This document shows, piece by piece, positions 54,923 to 63,279 of a DNA stretch of 64,000 nucleotides (positions are counted from its first letter, which is position 1; the number at the start of each line of letters is the position of its first letter). The DNA is taken from NCBI RefSeq assembly GCF_000956535.1, contig NZ_JYIY01000080.1, positions 186,001 to 250,000 of the forward strand. Reading direction: 5' to 3'. The position numbers and the translations under genes were made by a program. The notes under the pieces were generated by a model. That model made no database searches. It was not told where the DNA came from and saw only the letters and a list, made by a program, of their open reading frames with translations. Origin of the DNA: Microbacterium ginsengisoli. Its GTDB lineage: Bacteria > Actinomycetota > Actinomycetes > Actinomycetales > Microbacteriaceae.

Positions 54923-55540
54923 TTACTCGGCGGCCTCCTCGGCCTGCTCGGCAGCGGCCTCGGCGTCGGCCTCGGCGATCTCCTCCTCGGCGGCGAGGGT
55001 GTCGACCGGGATCGAGATCGCGACGATGAGGGTCTCGCCGTCGGCGACGAGCGACGCGCCGCGCGGGAGCGTCAGGTCGGCCGCGGTGATGTGCGTGCCG
55101 TCCTCGAGGCCCTCGATGTCGACCTCGACGTTCTCGGGGATGTGGGTGGCCTCGACCTCGAGCGAGATCGTGGTGGCGTCGAGGTTGGCCAGGGTGCCGG
55201 CGGCGGACTCGCCCACGAGCACCACGGGGACCTCGACCTGGACCTTCTCGCCCTTCTTCACGACGAGGAGGTCGATGTGCTCGATGATCTGCAGCACCGG
55301 GTCCTTCTGCACGTCCTTGACGAGCGCGAGCTGCTCGGTGCCGGCGATGTCGAGCTCGAGCACCGCGTTGGCGCGGCGGATGAGCAGACCCACCTGGTGA
55401 CCCGGGAGGGCGATGTGCACCGGAGCGGTGCCGTGGCCGTAGAGCACGGCGGGGATCTTGCCTGCGGCGCGCAGACGGCGGGCGAAGCCCTTGCCGAACT
55501 GCTCGCGCAGCTCGGCGGCGACCTTGAAGTCGTCGGACAT
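54923..55540 (-). CDS. rplY: 50S ribosomal protein L25/general stress protein Ctc
   Basis: The 205-residue product is the long (Ctc-type) L25: an N-terminal 5S rRNA-binding domain (REQFGKGFARRLRAAGKIPAVLYG, then DVQKDPVLQIIEHIDLL) and a C-terminal TL5 beta domain with an acidic Ala/Glu tail. AAGGAG precedes ATG 55540. A TAGGCT hexamer at 55705-55710 on this strand may be the promoter, which would leave an untranslated leader of about 160 bases. Confidence 0.95.
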   Translation of the reverse strand: MSDDFKVAAELREQFGKGFARRLRAAGKIPAVLYGHGTAPVHIALPGHQVGLLIRRANAVLELDIAGTEQLALVKDVQKDPVLQIIEHIDLLVVKKGEKVQVEVPVVLVGESAAGTLANLDATTISLEVEATHIPENVEVDIEGLEDGTHITAADLTLPRGASLVADGETLIVAISIPVDTLAAEEEIAEADAEAAAEQAEEAAE

Positions 55541-55704
55541 GATGTTCTCCTTTATGGGGGCACACGGGCCCGATGAGCGGGTGAGCGTTTTCGACTCGAA
55601 CGCGAGCGCGTGAGGAAAGCCGTGAGCCTTGATCACTGCGTCGATCACGGATGCCTCGCCGCCGAAGCGGCACGGCGGCATCCCTCGCCGAAGTTCAGTC
55701 CACA

Positions 55705-55710
55705 AGCCTA
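55705..55710 (-). promoter_or_regulatory. Putative -10 TAGGCT of rplY with long leader
   Basis: On the minus strand TAGGCT lies 165 bases before the rplY ATG; no closer hexamer is evident. The leader might fold or be regulatory. Confidence 0.35.
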
Positions 55711-55723
55711 CCAGCGACGCCGG

Positions 55724-55729
55724 TAGCAT
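55724..55729 (+). promoter_or_regulatory. -10 hexamer TAGCAT of the 39-residue membrane protein gene
   Basis: TAGCAT lies 32 bases before ATG 55762, leaving a short leader that contains GAAAGGA. Confidence 0.45.
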
Positions 55730-55761
55730 GGGAATCGCCCGTCATCTCCGAAAGGACCGCC

Positions 55762-55881
55762 ATGCAGCCGACCCTCGCCTCGGACATCCTTCTCTGGGTC
55801 ATCGGCCTCATCGGCCTGGGCGGACTCATCACCGTGGTCGGCGCGTTCTGGGCCGTCGGCCGCTCGTCCTACCGCAAGTAG
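55762..55881 (+). CDS. 39-residue single-helix membrane protein
   Basis: The short frame is credible because GAAAGGA is five bases before the ATG and a -10 element is correctly placed. The product has one hydrophobic helix with Gly-rich face (about 9-32) and a basic end SSYRK. No family is recognised. Small membrane peptides of this kind often bind a larger membrane partner; which one is unknown. Convergent with the DUF5134 gene, 45 bases away. Confidence 0.6.
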   Translation: MQPTLASDILLWVIGLIGLGGLITVVGAFWAVGRSSYRK

Positions 55882-55926
55882 TCGCGCCGCCCGTCGACGC
55901 TGCTCGGGGCTTCGTCGCCACGGCGG

Positions 55927-56526
55927 TCACACCGCCATCACCGCGAGCATCACGGCCATCCCACCCGCCATCAGCGCATGGCACACGTGCCGCGCCCGAT
56001 GGTGGGACGAGCGCACGAGACCCACGATCCACCACACCGCGAACGCGGCGACGACCGCGATGACGACGCCGTTGAGCACGACGATCCACTCCGGGGTCGC
56101 GGCCGGGGCCGCGGCATCCGCCGCCCCTCCGCTGTGATGATGACCGGATGCCCCGTCCCCACCGGAGCCCATGAGCGCCGGCATGGCGACCAGCATCCAG
56201 ACCATCGCGCCGGTCACGACGGCGTGTCCGGCGAGGTCGACCCGCCCCGCGCGTGAGGTGGCCTGCGGAAGCGACACCAGCAGCGCGATCGCGACGACCG
56301 CGAACACGGCGATCTGCGCCCACGTGAGTTCGGCACCCGCAGCCCACCACACCATCGCGACCATGGCGATGCTCATCAGCAGGTGTGCGATCTCGACGAC
56401 TTCGGTGGTGCCGAAAGGCGTGCCTGCCGGCGCCGCACGACGGGTGCGCACGAGGGAGACGAGCGAAACGACACCGGTCACCGAGAACAGGATCGTGAAG
56501 ACCGCGCTCCACAGCGGCGAGAACAT
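55927..56526 (-). CDS. DUF5134 family membrane protein
   Basis: The 199-residue product has five to six helices, with His in EIAHLLMSIAMVAMVWW and GHAVVTG, and a His-rich loop SGHHHSGGA between helices, then HHRARHVCHALMAGGMAVM. This matches DUF5134 of actinobacteria. The His pattern suggests metal or heme binding, as in copper-linked membrane proteins, but that is inference. It is divergent from the PepSY gene. Confidence 0.82.
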   Translation of the reverse strand: MFSPLWSAVFTILFSVTGVVSLVSLVRTRRAAPAGTPFGTTEVVEIAHLLMSIAMVAMVWWAAGAELTWAQIAVFAVVAIALLVSLPQATSRAGRVDLAGHAVVTGAMVWMLVAMPALMGSGGDGASGHHHSGGAADAAAPAATPEWIVVLNGVVIAVVAAFAVWWIVGLVRSSHHRARHVCHALMAGGMAVMLAVMAV

Positions 56527-56572
56527 GGCACTCCAGCGGTCAGGGGGTGGGTGGGACGATCCCTGAGATTAC

Positions 56573-56587
56573 TCTACGATGTGTAGA
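56573..56587 (+). promoter_or_regulatory. Inverted repeat TCTAC-N5-GTAGA over a -10 element
   Basis: TCTAC (56573-56577) and GTAGA (56583-56587) flank five bases, and TACGAT at 56575-56580 inside it fits a -10 hexamer. A repressor binding here would block the PepSY promoter. It is one of the few AT-rich spots locally. Confidence 0.45.
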
Positions 56588-56618
56588 AATATCTGCTGAC
56601 AACCCCGGGAGCACCGCC

Positions 56619-58040
56619 ATGACCACCGCCGACGCGCCTCCGCTCGAGGCCGCCACCCCCGCACCGGCCCCGCGCCGCCGGCGCATCAACTGGTTCGCGG
56701 CGTTCTGGCGGTGGCACTTCTACGGCTCGGCGATCGTCATCCCCGTGCTGCTCGTCCTCGCGATCACCGGGCTCACCTATCTCTACCGCGCCCAGGTCGA
56801 CGCCCTCACCCACCCGGGCGTGCTCACCGTGAGCGCACCCGCGGGCGCGGAGCGCGCCCCGCTGTCGGCGCAGGAGGCCGCCGTGCGCGCCGCCTACCCC
56901 GACCGGGACATCCTCTCGGTCACCGACAACTCGGGCGACAGGTCGACGATGTTCGTCACCGCCGTCGGCGACACCACCCGCAACGTCTACGTCGACCCGT
57001 TCCGTGCGAGCGTCACCGGCGACCTGTCGACCGACGACCTCGTCTCTGACTGGGCTCTGCGCATCCACGGCACGCTGCTCGCGGGCGACCTCGGCGACCG
57101 CGTCATCGAGCTCGGCGCCTGCTGGGCGATCGTGCTGTCGATCACCGGAGGCATCATCTTCTTCCTCGGACGCAAGCCGCGCGTCGGCGCCCGGCGCAAG
57201 CGCCTGTCGATGTCGGGTGTGCGCTCCACGCACGCCTGGGTCGGTCTCGGGGTCGGCGTCGGCATCCTGTTCCTCGTCGTCTCCGGCCTGCCGTGGACCG
57301 GGTTCTGGGGCGCACAGGCACAGCAGGTCGCCGCGCAGAACGGCACCGGGCTCTGGGGCGAGGACCCCGGGGCATCCTCGACCGTCGGAGACCTCATCGA
57401 GCGCACCGACGGATCGTCGGGACCGGCCGGGTGGGCGATCGCCGAGGGGCGCACGGGCACCTCGACGGGGGCGGGCTCGGTGATCTCGATCGACACCGCC
57501 GTGGCCGCCGCCCGCGCGCAGGGCGCGCCCGAGCCGTACTTCGTCGCCTACCCCGAAGGTGAGACGGGCGTCTACAGCGTCTTCGGCGATCAGTGGCACA
57601 ACAACGGGAACCCGGCCGAATCGGATGTCTCGCTCGAGACGACCGTGCACGTCGACCAGTACTCCGGCGCGGTCGTCGGACAGTACGGCTACGCCGACTA
57701 CAGCACGCTCGCGAAGATCGTGTCGCAAGGCATCGCCGGGCACGAGGGGCGCCGCTTCGGCCCGCTCAACACCGTCATCACGACCGCGTTCTGCCTGGGC
57801 GTGATCTTCCTGTGCGTGACAGGCCCCGTCCTGTGGTGGAAGCGTCGCGCCGGCGCGACGGGCATGGCGGCCCCGCGCGGGCGACTCCCCCTGTTCACGA
57901 ACATCGTGCTGCTCGCCGCCGTCGTGGCACTCGGGCTCGTCCTGCCGCTGTTCGGGCTGTCGCTTCTCGTGATCCTCGCGCTCGACCTGCTCGTGATCCG
58001 GCGTGCGCCGGCGCTGCGTCAGTTCTTCGGCTCGGTCTGA
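56619..58040 (+). CDS. PepSY-associated membrane protein (PiuB-like)
   Basis: The 473-residue product has four or more membrane helices with large extracytoplasmic loops. NWFAAFWRWHFYGSAIVIPVLL-like helix 1, the WALRIHGTLLAGDLGD segment and STHAWVGLGVGVGILFLVVSGLPW are typical of the PepSY_TM family, which includes iron-regulated flavin reductase-like proteins such as PiuB. Conserved His residues in the helices may bind heme. GGGAG is seven bases before ATG 56619. Its 3' end overlaps the convergent gntK by 22 bases. Confidence 0.9.
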   Translation: MTTADAPPLEAATPAPAPRRRRINWFAAFWRWHFYGSAIVIPVLLVLAITGLTYLYRAQVDALTHPGVLTVSAPAGAERAPLSAQEAAVRAAYPDRDILSVTDNSGDRSTMFVTAVGDTTRNVYVDPFRASVTGDLSTDDLVSDWALRIHGTLLAGDLGDRVIELGACWAIVLSITGGIIFFLGRKPRVGARRKRLSMSGVRSTHAWVGLGVGVGILFLVVSGLPWTGFWGAQAQQVAAQNGTGLWGEDPGASSTVGDLIERTDGSSGPAGWAIAEGRTGTSTGAGSVISIDTAVAAARAQGAPEPYFVAYPEGETGVYSVFGDQWHNNGNPAESDVSLETTVHVDQYSGAVVGQYGYADYSTLAKIVSQGIAGHEGRRFGPLNTVITTAFCLGVIFLCVTGPVLWWKRRAGATGMAAPRGRLPLFTNIVLLAAVVALGLVLPLFGLSLLVILALDLLVIRRAPALRQFFGSV

Positions 58041-58516
58041 GCGGTGCCGCCGAGCGCGTCGAGCGCGCGCTCGGCGGTCGCCTGCGGCGACAGGTCGGAG
58101 ACGAGTGCGACCCCGGGTTCGTCGGCATCGAGCGGCTCGACGAGCGCGAGCTGGGAGGCCAGCAGCGACGGCGGCATGAAGTGGGTGCGCGCCCGCATCC
58201 GCTCCTCCAACACCGCCGCATCGGCGCTCAGCACGATGAATCGCACCGCCGGGTCGCCCGCCCGCAGCCGGTCGCGGTAGCGGCGCGCGAGGGCGGAGCA
58301 GGCGACCACCGCGCCCTCCCGAGCGGCCGCAGCGACGCGGTCGAGCCACGGCCAGCGGTCGGCATCGGTCAGCGGCACCCCGGCCGACATCTTCGCGATG
58401 TTCTCGGGCGGATGCAGCGCATCGCCGTCGACGAACGGCGCGCCCAGGCGAGCGGCGAGCGCCTCGCCGACGACGGTCTTGCCGACACCGCTCGGCCCGG
58501 CCACGACGATCCCCAT
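58019..58516 (-). CDS. gntK: Gluconokinase, GntK/IdnK type
   Basis: The 165-residue product phosphorylates gluconate to 6-phosphogluconate. The P-loop GPSGVGKT is at 7-14, with DGDALHPPENIAKMSAGVPL (substrate site), DRWPWLDRV and CSALARRYRDRLR following. CAGACT is six bases before ATG 58516. It is divergent from gnd, the enzyme that uses its product, so the pair forms a gluconate-to-pentose-phosphate branch. Confidence 0.95.
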   Translation of the reverse strand: MGIVVAGPSGVGKTVVGEALAARLGAPFVDGDALHPPENIAKMSAGVPLTDADRWPWLDRVAAAAREGAVVACSALARRYRDRLRAGDPAVRFIVLSADAAVLEERMRARTHFMPPSLLASQLALVEPLDADEPGVALVSDLSPQATAERALDALGGTAQTEPKN

Positions 58517-58522
58517 CGCCCC

Positions 58523-58528
58523 AGTCTG
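58523..58528 (-). promoter_or_regulatory. -10 hexamer CAGACT, leaderless start of gntK
   Basis: On the minus strand CAGACT, six bases, then ATG 58516. Confidence 0.5.
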
Positions 58529-58556
58529 GCGCCCCGCCGGGCGGCCCCGCGCCCTC

Positions 58557-58562
58557 TAGGCT
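58557..58562 (+). promoter_or_regulatory. -10 hexamer TAGGCT of gnd
   Basis: TAGGCT lies 47 bases before GTG 58610; the leader includes AAGGAG at 58599-58604. Confidence 0.5.
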
Positions 58563-58609
58563 GGAACCGCACGTTTCTGCGGCGTTCGCCGCGCATCCAA
58601 GGAGCATCA

Positions 58610-60058
58610 GTGACCGAGGCAGCAGCCAACATCGGAGTCGTCGGACTCGCCGTCATGGGGTCGAACCTCGCCCGCAACCTCGCCAGCCGCGAGGGCAACA
58701 CCGTGGCGATCTTCAACCGCACCTACGCCAAGACCGAGGAGCTGCTCACCGAGCACCCCGAGGCCGGATTCGTGCCCGCGCGCGACTACGCCGAGTTCGC
58801 CGCGTCGCTGCAGAAGCCGCGCACCGCGATCATCATGGTCAAGGCCGGCGGCCCGACCGACGCGGTCATCGAGGACCTCATCTCGGTGTTCGAGCCGGGC
58901 GACATCATCGTCGACGGCGGCAACGCCCTCTTCACCGACACGATCCGCCGCGAGAAGCGCGTGCGCGAGACGGGCATCAACTTCGTCGGCATGGGCGTCT
59001 CCGGCGGCGAGGAGGGCGCGCTCAACGGCCCCTCGCTCATGCCCGGCGGCTCCGACGAGTCCTGGACCACGCTCGGGCCGATCCTGCGCTCGATCGCTGC
59101 GATCGCCGAGGGCGAGCCGTGCGTGACGCACGTCGGACACGACGGTGCCGGCCACTTCGTGAAGATGGTGCACAACGGCATCGAGTACGCCGACATGCAG
59201 CTGATCGCCGAGGCCTACGACCTCATCCGTCGCGGCACCGGCAAGTCGCCGGCCGAGATCGCCGACATCTTCGCGGCGTGGAACGAGGGCGAGCTGCAGT
59301 CCTACCTGATCGAGATCACGGCGGAGGTGCTGCGACAGACGGATGCCCCCACCGGCCGCCCGCTCGTCGACGTCATCCTCGACCAGGCCGGGGCGAAGGG
59401 CACCGGCGGCTGGACAGTGCAGACGGCGATCGACCTCGGGGTGCCCGTGTCGGGTATCGCGGAGGCCGTGTTCGCCCGCTCGCTGTCGAGCCACCCCGAG
59501 CAGCGCGCCGTGTCGCAGAACCTGCCGGGTCCGCGCGGCGAGATCGCGGTCGACGACGCCGACGCGTTCGTCGAGCAGGTGCGCCTCGCGCTCTACGCGT
59601 CGAAGATCGTGGCGTACTCGCAGGGGTTCGACGAGATCCGCGCCGGCGCCGCGCAGTACGACTGGTCGATCGACCTCGGCAAGGTCGCCTCGATCTGGCG
59701 CGGCGGGTGCATCATCCGCGCCCAGTTCCTCAACCGCATCACCGAGGCCTACGACGAGCAGGCGACGCTCCCCGTCCTGCTCACGGCCCCGTACTTCGTC
59801 GACGCCCTCGAGCGCGCGCAGAGCGCGTGGCGTGAGATCGTGCGCGTGGCCGCGACATCCGGGATCCCCAGCCCGGCGTTCTCGTCGTCACTGTCGTACT
59901 ACGACGGCCTGCGCGCCGACCGGCTGCCGGCGGCCCTCATCCAGGGACAGCGCGACTTCTTCGGCGCCCACACCTACAAGCGCGTCGACCGCGACGGCAC
60001 CTTCCACACGCAGTGGTCGGGCGACCGCACCGAGATCGAGGCCGTCGACACGCACTGA
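58610..60058 (+). CDS. gnd: 6-phosphogluconate dehydrogenase, decarboxylating
   Basis: The 482-residue product oxidises 6-phosphogluconate to ribulose-5-phosphate, CO2 and NADPH. The Rossmann motif GLAVMGSNLARN is at 11-22; NRTYAKTEEL, VDGGNALFTDT, GMGVSGGEEGALNGPSLMPGG and GAGHFVKMVHNGIEYADMQL are the substrate signatures, and WRGGCIIRAQFL is near the end. AAGGAG is five bases before the GTG. Long Gnd form of about 480 residues, complete. Confidence 0.97.
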   Translation: MTEAAANIGVVGLAVMGSNLARNLASREGNTVAIFNRTYAKTEELLTEHPEAGFVPARDYAEFAASLQKPRTAIIMVKAGGPTDAVIEDLISVFEPGDIIVDGGNALFTDTIRREKRVRETGINFVGMGVSGGEEGALNGPSLMPGGSDESWTTLGPILRSIAAIAEGEPCVTHVGHDGAGHFVKMVHNGIEYADMQLIAEAYDLIRRGTGKSPAEIADIFAAWNEGELQSYLIEITAEVLRQTDAPTGRPLVDVILDQAGAKGTGGWTVQTAIDLGVPVSGIAEAVFARSLSSHPEQRAVSQNLPGPRGEIAVDDADAFVEQVRLALYASKIVAYSQGFDEIRAGAAQYDWSIDLGKVASIWRGGCIIRAQFLNRITEAYDEQATLPVLLTAPYFVDALERAQSAWREIVRVAATSGIPSPAFSSSLSYYDGLRADRLPAALIQGQRDFFGAHTYKRVDRDGTFHTQWSGDRTEIEAVDTH

Positions 60059-60069
60059 CCCCGCACGAC

Positions 60070-60112
60070 GAACGGCGCGCGGCCCCGGGGCATCCGGGAC
60101 CGCGCGCCGTTC
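60070..60112. terminator. Bidirectional hairpin between gnd and the ABC exporter genes
   Basis: A 13-bp stem (60070-60082 with 60100-60112) lies between two converging stops, 12 bases from each. Confidence 0.8.
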
Positions 60113-60124
60113 GCGTGTACGGGG

Positions 60125-60853
60125 TCAGCGCGTGATGTCGCGCACCTCGCCCTTCTCGAGGCGGAGACGCCGATGCGCGCGCTTCGCGACGGCCGAGTCG
60201 TGGGTCACCACGAGGAGGGTGAGCCCCTCCGCGTTCAGCGACTCCAGCAGCACGAGGATCTCGTCGCGCATGCTCTCGTCGAGGTTGCCGGTGGGTTCGT
60301 CCGCCAGCAGCACAGCGGGGCGCTTCGCCGTGGCGCGGGCGATGGCGACACGCTGCTGCTGACCTCCCGACAGCTCGCCCGGCTTGTGGTCGAGCCGGTC
60401 GGCGAGGCCCACGTGCGTGAGCGCCTCGACCGCCCGCGCGTGCCGTTCGGCCGCGGGAAGGCCCAGCGGGGCGAGTCCCATCTCGACGTTCTCCTGGGCG
60501 GTGAGCGTCGGGATGAGGTTGAAGCCCTGGAAGACGAACCCGATCTGCGTGGCGCGAAGGCGTCCCAGTTGTGCGTTCGACGCCGTCGCGATGTCGATGT
60601 CGCCGAGTTTCACGCTGCCGCTCGTGGGGCGGTCGAGCGCCCCGAGCAGCTGCAGCAGGGTCGACTTGCCGCCGCCCGTCGGGCCCTGGATGGTCGCGAA
60701 CTCGCCCGCGCCGATCTCCAGATCCACCCCCTTGAGAGGGGTGACGGTGCGCTTCTTCTGCGCGTACGTCTTCACGACGGCGCTGAGTCGGTAGCCGGCC
60801 GCGGCGACGGGCGCCTCGACCGATTCCGGTGTGGTGTCGATGGTGGTGTCCAT
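60125..60853 (-). CDS. ABC transporter ATP-binding protein (MacB/LolD-like)
   Basis: The 242-residue product is a complete ABC ATPase: Walker A GPTGGGKST (57-65), Q-loop in GFVFQGFNLIPTL, signature LSGGQQQRVAIARA, Walker B VLLADEPTGNLD and switch VVTHD. QGFNLIP and DEPTGNLD are typical of the MacB/LolD/FtsE subgroup. It follows the permease gene by 38 bases, and they form one exporter or mechanotransmission complex. The adjacent divergent two-component system probably controls it. Confidence 0.94.
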   Translation of the reverse strand: MDTTIDTTPESVEAPVAAAGYRLSAVVKTYAQKKRTVTPLKGVDLEIGAGEFATIQGPTGGGKSTLLQLLGALDRPTSGSVKLGDIDIATASNAQLGRLRATQIGFVFQGFNLIPTLTAQENVEMGLAPLGLPAAERHARAVEALTHVGLADRLDHKPGELSGGQQQRVAIARATAKRPAVLLADEPTGNLDESMRDEILVLLESLNAEGLTLLVVTHDSAVAKRAHRRLRLEKGEVRDITR

Positions 60854-60891
60854 GTGTCCTGTCCTGACCTGTGTCGAAGGGATGCCGCGGC

Positions 60892-62367
60892 TCACGCGAC
60901 CGAACGGAGGGCTTCGGCAGGGCTCAGCCGCGCCGCGCGCCAGCCGCCGAAGGCGCCTGCGACGACACCGCCGAGCACGGCCAGGCCGATGGCCGCCACG
61001 ATCACCCAGACGGTGACGGGCGCGTGGAGGACGATGTTGCTGACCGCTTGGGTCGTCTGACCGAAGCCGCCCGGTGCGCCGCCACCGCCGCCGGGACCGC
61101 CCTGACCGCCGGTCGAGGTCGACGGGGCGGAGGAGATCGTCGGGGAGACGATGTTGATGATGATGATCCCGGCGAGGCCGATCACGAGTCCGACGACGCC
61201 GCCGATGAGGCCCTGCACGAGGGTCTCCCCCGCGACCTGCCCCACGACTCGGCCGTTCGACCAGCCGATCGCCTTGAGGGTGCCGAACTCCCGCGTGCGT
61301 CGCGAGACGCCCGAGATGGTGAAGAGCACGGCGAGCGCGAGGGCGACGACCAGCACGATGACCGAGAGCCAGGTGCCGAGGTTGGTGATGAGCGAGGTGG
61401 CGCTGGACAGCGAGCCCGACACGGTCGAGGCGAGGTCGCTCTGCGAGCTCACGGTCGCACCCGAGATCGCGGCGCTGAGGTCCGTCTTGATGCTCGAGAT
61501 CGCATCGGCGGAGGTCGCCTGCACGTAGATCGTCGAAACCACGTCGCCGACGCCCGCGAGCTTCTGCGCGACATCCAAGGGGATGTAGACGTCGCTGGCC
61601 GTGTCGGCCGATGACGAGTCCGAGGTGCTCGAGGCGACGATCCCGACGATGGTCATGTCGGTGCCGCCGACCGAGATCGTGCTGCCGACGGCGAGGCTCT
61701 TGCTCGTGGCGTACGTCGAGTCGACGACTGCGACGTCGGTGCCCTTGTCGCTCGCGGTGAGCAGACGGCCGGAGCTGACGGTGACCGCCGAGAGGGGGCC
61801 GACAGTGGCGTTCGACGGGTCGATGCCGAGCACCGTGAACGAGTTCACGTCGAACGAGCTGGGGCCGCCCGCGCCCCCGCTCTCGCCGCCCGACGGCGGC
61901 TGACCCTGGGTGCCGGTCGACCCGCTCGACGAGCTCTGCGACGGGATCTGCCCCGAGAAGGTCATGTTGGTGAGGCTGAGCGCGCCGGATGCCGCGGCCA
62001 CCCCGGTCGTCGAGGTGACCGTCGACAGCGCGGTGGCGTCGAGCGTGCCGCGGCGCATGTCGGTGACCAGGCGCGATTGGCTGAGGGTCGTCGTGCCGTC
62101 GGAGGTCGAGCCGTCGCCGCTGCCGAACTGGAAGCGGCCGTTGCTCGAATCGGTGGACGACCCGGGTTGACTCACTGCTCCGGTGACGGTCAGGTCGGTG
62201 CCGACGCCGTAGACGGACGCGAGCGCTTGGCTCTGCGCGTCCTTGACGCCTGCGGCGAGCGAGTTCACGATGACGACGAGCGCGATGGCGATCGCGAGTC
62301 CGGCCGCGACGATCGCCGTCTGCTTCTTGCGCCCACCGAGCTCGCGGCGCAGGTATCTCAGATACAT
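60892..62367 (-). CDS. ABC transporter permease, FtsX/MacB type
   Basis: The 491-residue product has one N-terminal helix (about 17-40), a large extracytoplasmic MacB-core-like domain with Ser/Gly/Gln-rich low-complexity linkers, and three C-terminal helices with RRTREFGTLKAIGWSNGRVV, the FtsX coupling signature. Between the last two helices lies an extracytoplasmic Gly/Pro-rich loop (GGQGGPGGGGGAPGG). It is likely involved in peptide or antibiotic export or envelope-stress sensing; the substrate is unknown. GGAGA about ten bases before the ATG. Confidence 0.92.
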   Translation of the reverse strand: MYLRYLRRELGGRKKQTAIVAAGLAIAIALVVIVNSLAAGVKDAQSQALASVYGVGTDLTVTGAVSQPGSSTDSSNGRFQFGSGDGSTSDGTTTLSQSRLVTDMRRGTLDATALSTVTSTTGVAAASGALSLTNMTFSGQIPSQSSSSGSTGTQGQPPSGGESGGAGGPSSFDVNSFTVLGIDPSNATVGPLSAVTVSSGRLLTASDKGTDVAVVDSTYATSKSLAVGSTISVGGTDMTIVGIVASSTSDSSSADTASDVYIPLDVAQKLAGVGDVVSTIYVQATSADAISSIKTDLSAAISGATVSSQSDLASTVSGSLSSATSLITNLGTWLSVIVLVVALALAVLFTISGVSRRTREFGTLKAIGWSNGRVVGQVAGETLVQGLIGGVVGLVIGLAGIIIINIVSPTISSAPSTSTGGQGGPGGGGGAPGGFGQTTQAVSNIVLHAPVTVWVIVAAIGLAVLGGVVAGAFGGWRAARLSPAEALRSVA

Positions 62368-62405
62368 GTGGAAGGTCTCCTCTCGGGGTCTGTGTCCCGC
62401 CTGGG

Positions 62406-62411
62406 ACGGTA
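62406..62411 (-). promoter_or_regulatory. -10 hexamer TACCGT of the ABC exporter genes
   Basis: On the minus strand TACCGT lies 38 bases before the permease ATG. An inverted repeat GATGT-N5-ACATC at 62423-62437 sits just upstream of it, a candidate binding site for the divergently encoded regulator. Confidence 0.4.
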
Positions 62412-62541
62412 GGCACCGGGATGATGTGCGCGACATCTGTCGCCTATGTGCCGCCGATGAAGGGAGAGCCTTCCGAAACTCACAGCAGGGACATAGGATC
62501 TGCCATAGTCGACTCATAGACAGGCGCGCAGAATCGGAGGT

Positions 62542-63279
62542 ATGACCACGCCCACCGTTGCACCCGCCCTCACCCGCGCCGACGGGACTCCCCCGCGTGT
62601 GCTCGTCGTCGACGACGAGCAGATGCTCACCGATCTGCTGTCTATGGCTCTGCGCATGGAGGGCTGGGACGTGAAGTCCGCGGCATCCGGCTTCCAGGCG
62701 CTGCAGGCGGCCCGCGACTTCGAGCCCGACGCCATGGTGCTCGACATCATGATGCCCGACCTCGACGGGATGTCGGTGCTGCACCGCCTGCGCCAGGCCG
62801 GCAGTGATGTGCCGGTGCTGTTCCTCACGGCGAAGGATTCGGTCAGCGACCGGGTCGCCGGACTCACCGCCGGCGGCGACGACTACGTCACGAAGCCGTT
62901 CAGCCTCGAGGAGGTCGTCGCGCGCCTTCGTGGTCTCATGCGTCGCGCCGGAACCGCCCAGGCGAGCGACGCCGAACCCATCCTGCGGGTCGGCGACCTG
63001 TCCCTCAACGAGGACAGCCACGAGGTCGAACGCGCGGGACGCGAGATCGAGCTGACCGCGACCGAGTTCGAGCTGCTGCGCTATCTCATGCGCAACCAGC
63101 GTCGCGTCGTGTCGAAGGCGCAGATCCTCGACCGCGTCTGGAACTACGACTTCGGCGGACGCTCCAGCGTCGTCGAGCTGTACATCTCGTACCTTCGCAA
63201 GAAGATCGACGCGGGCGAGACCCAGGCCCTTATCCACACGGTGCGCGGCGTGGGCTACATGATCAAAGCCTCGCAGTGA
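62542..63279 (+). CDS. OmpR/PhoB-family response regulator
   Basis: The 245-residue product has a 17-residue polar lead, a receiver domain with DDE acidic cluster, D68 in VLDIMMPDLDG and K118 in YVTKPF, and a winged-helix C-terminus with LTATEFELLRYL and the SSVVELYISYLRKKI recognition region. GGAGG is directly before the ATG. Its stop overlaps the start of the kinase gene. Divergent from the ABC exporter genes, which it probably regulates. Confidence 0.95.
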   Translation: MTTPTVAPALTRADGTPPRVLVVDDEQMLTDLLSMALRMEGWDVKSAASGFQALQAARDFEPDAMVLDIMMPDLDGMSVLHRLRQAGSDVPVLFLTAKDSVSDRVAGLTAGGDDYVTKPFSLEEVVARLRGLMRRAGTAQASDAEPILRVGDLSLNEDSHEVERAGREIELTATEFELLRYLMRNQRRVVSKAQILDRVWNYDFGGRSSVVELYISYLRKKIDAGETQALIHTVRGVGYMIKASQ

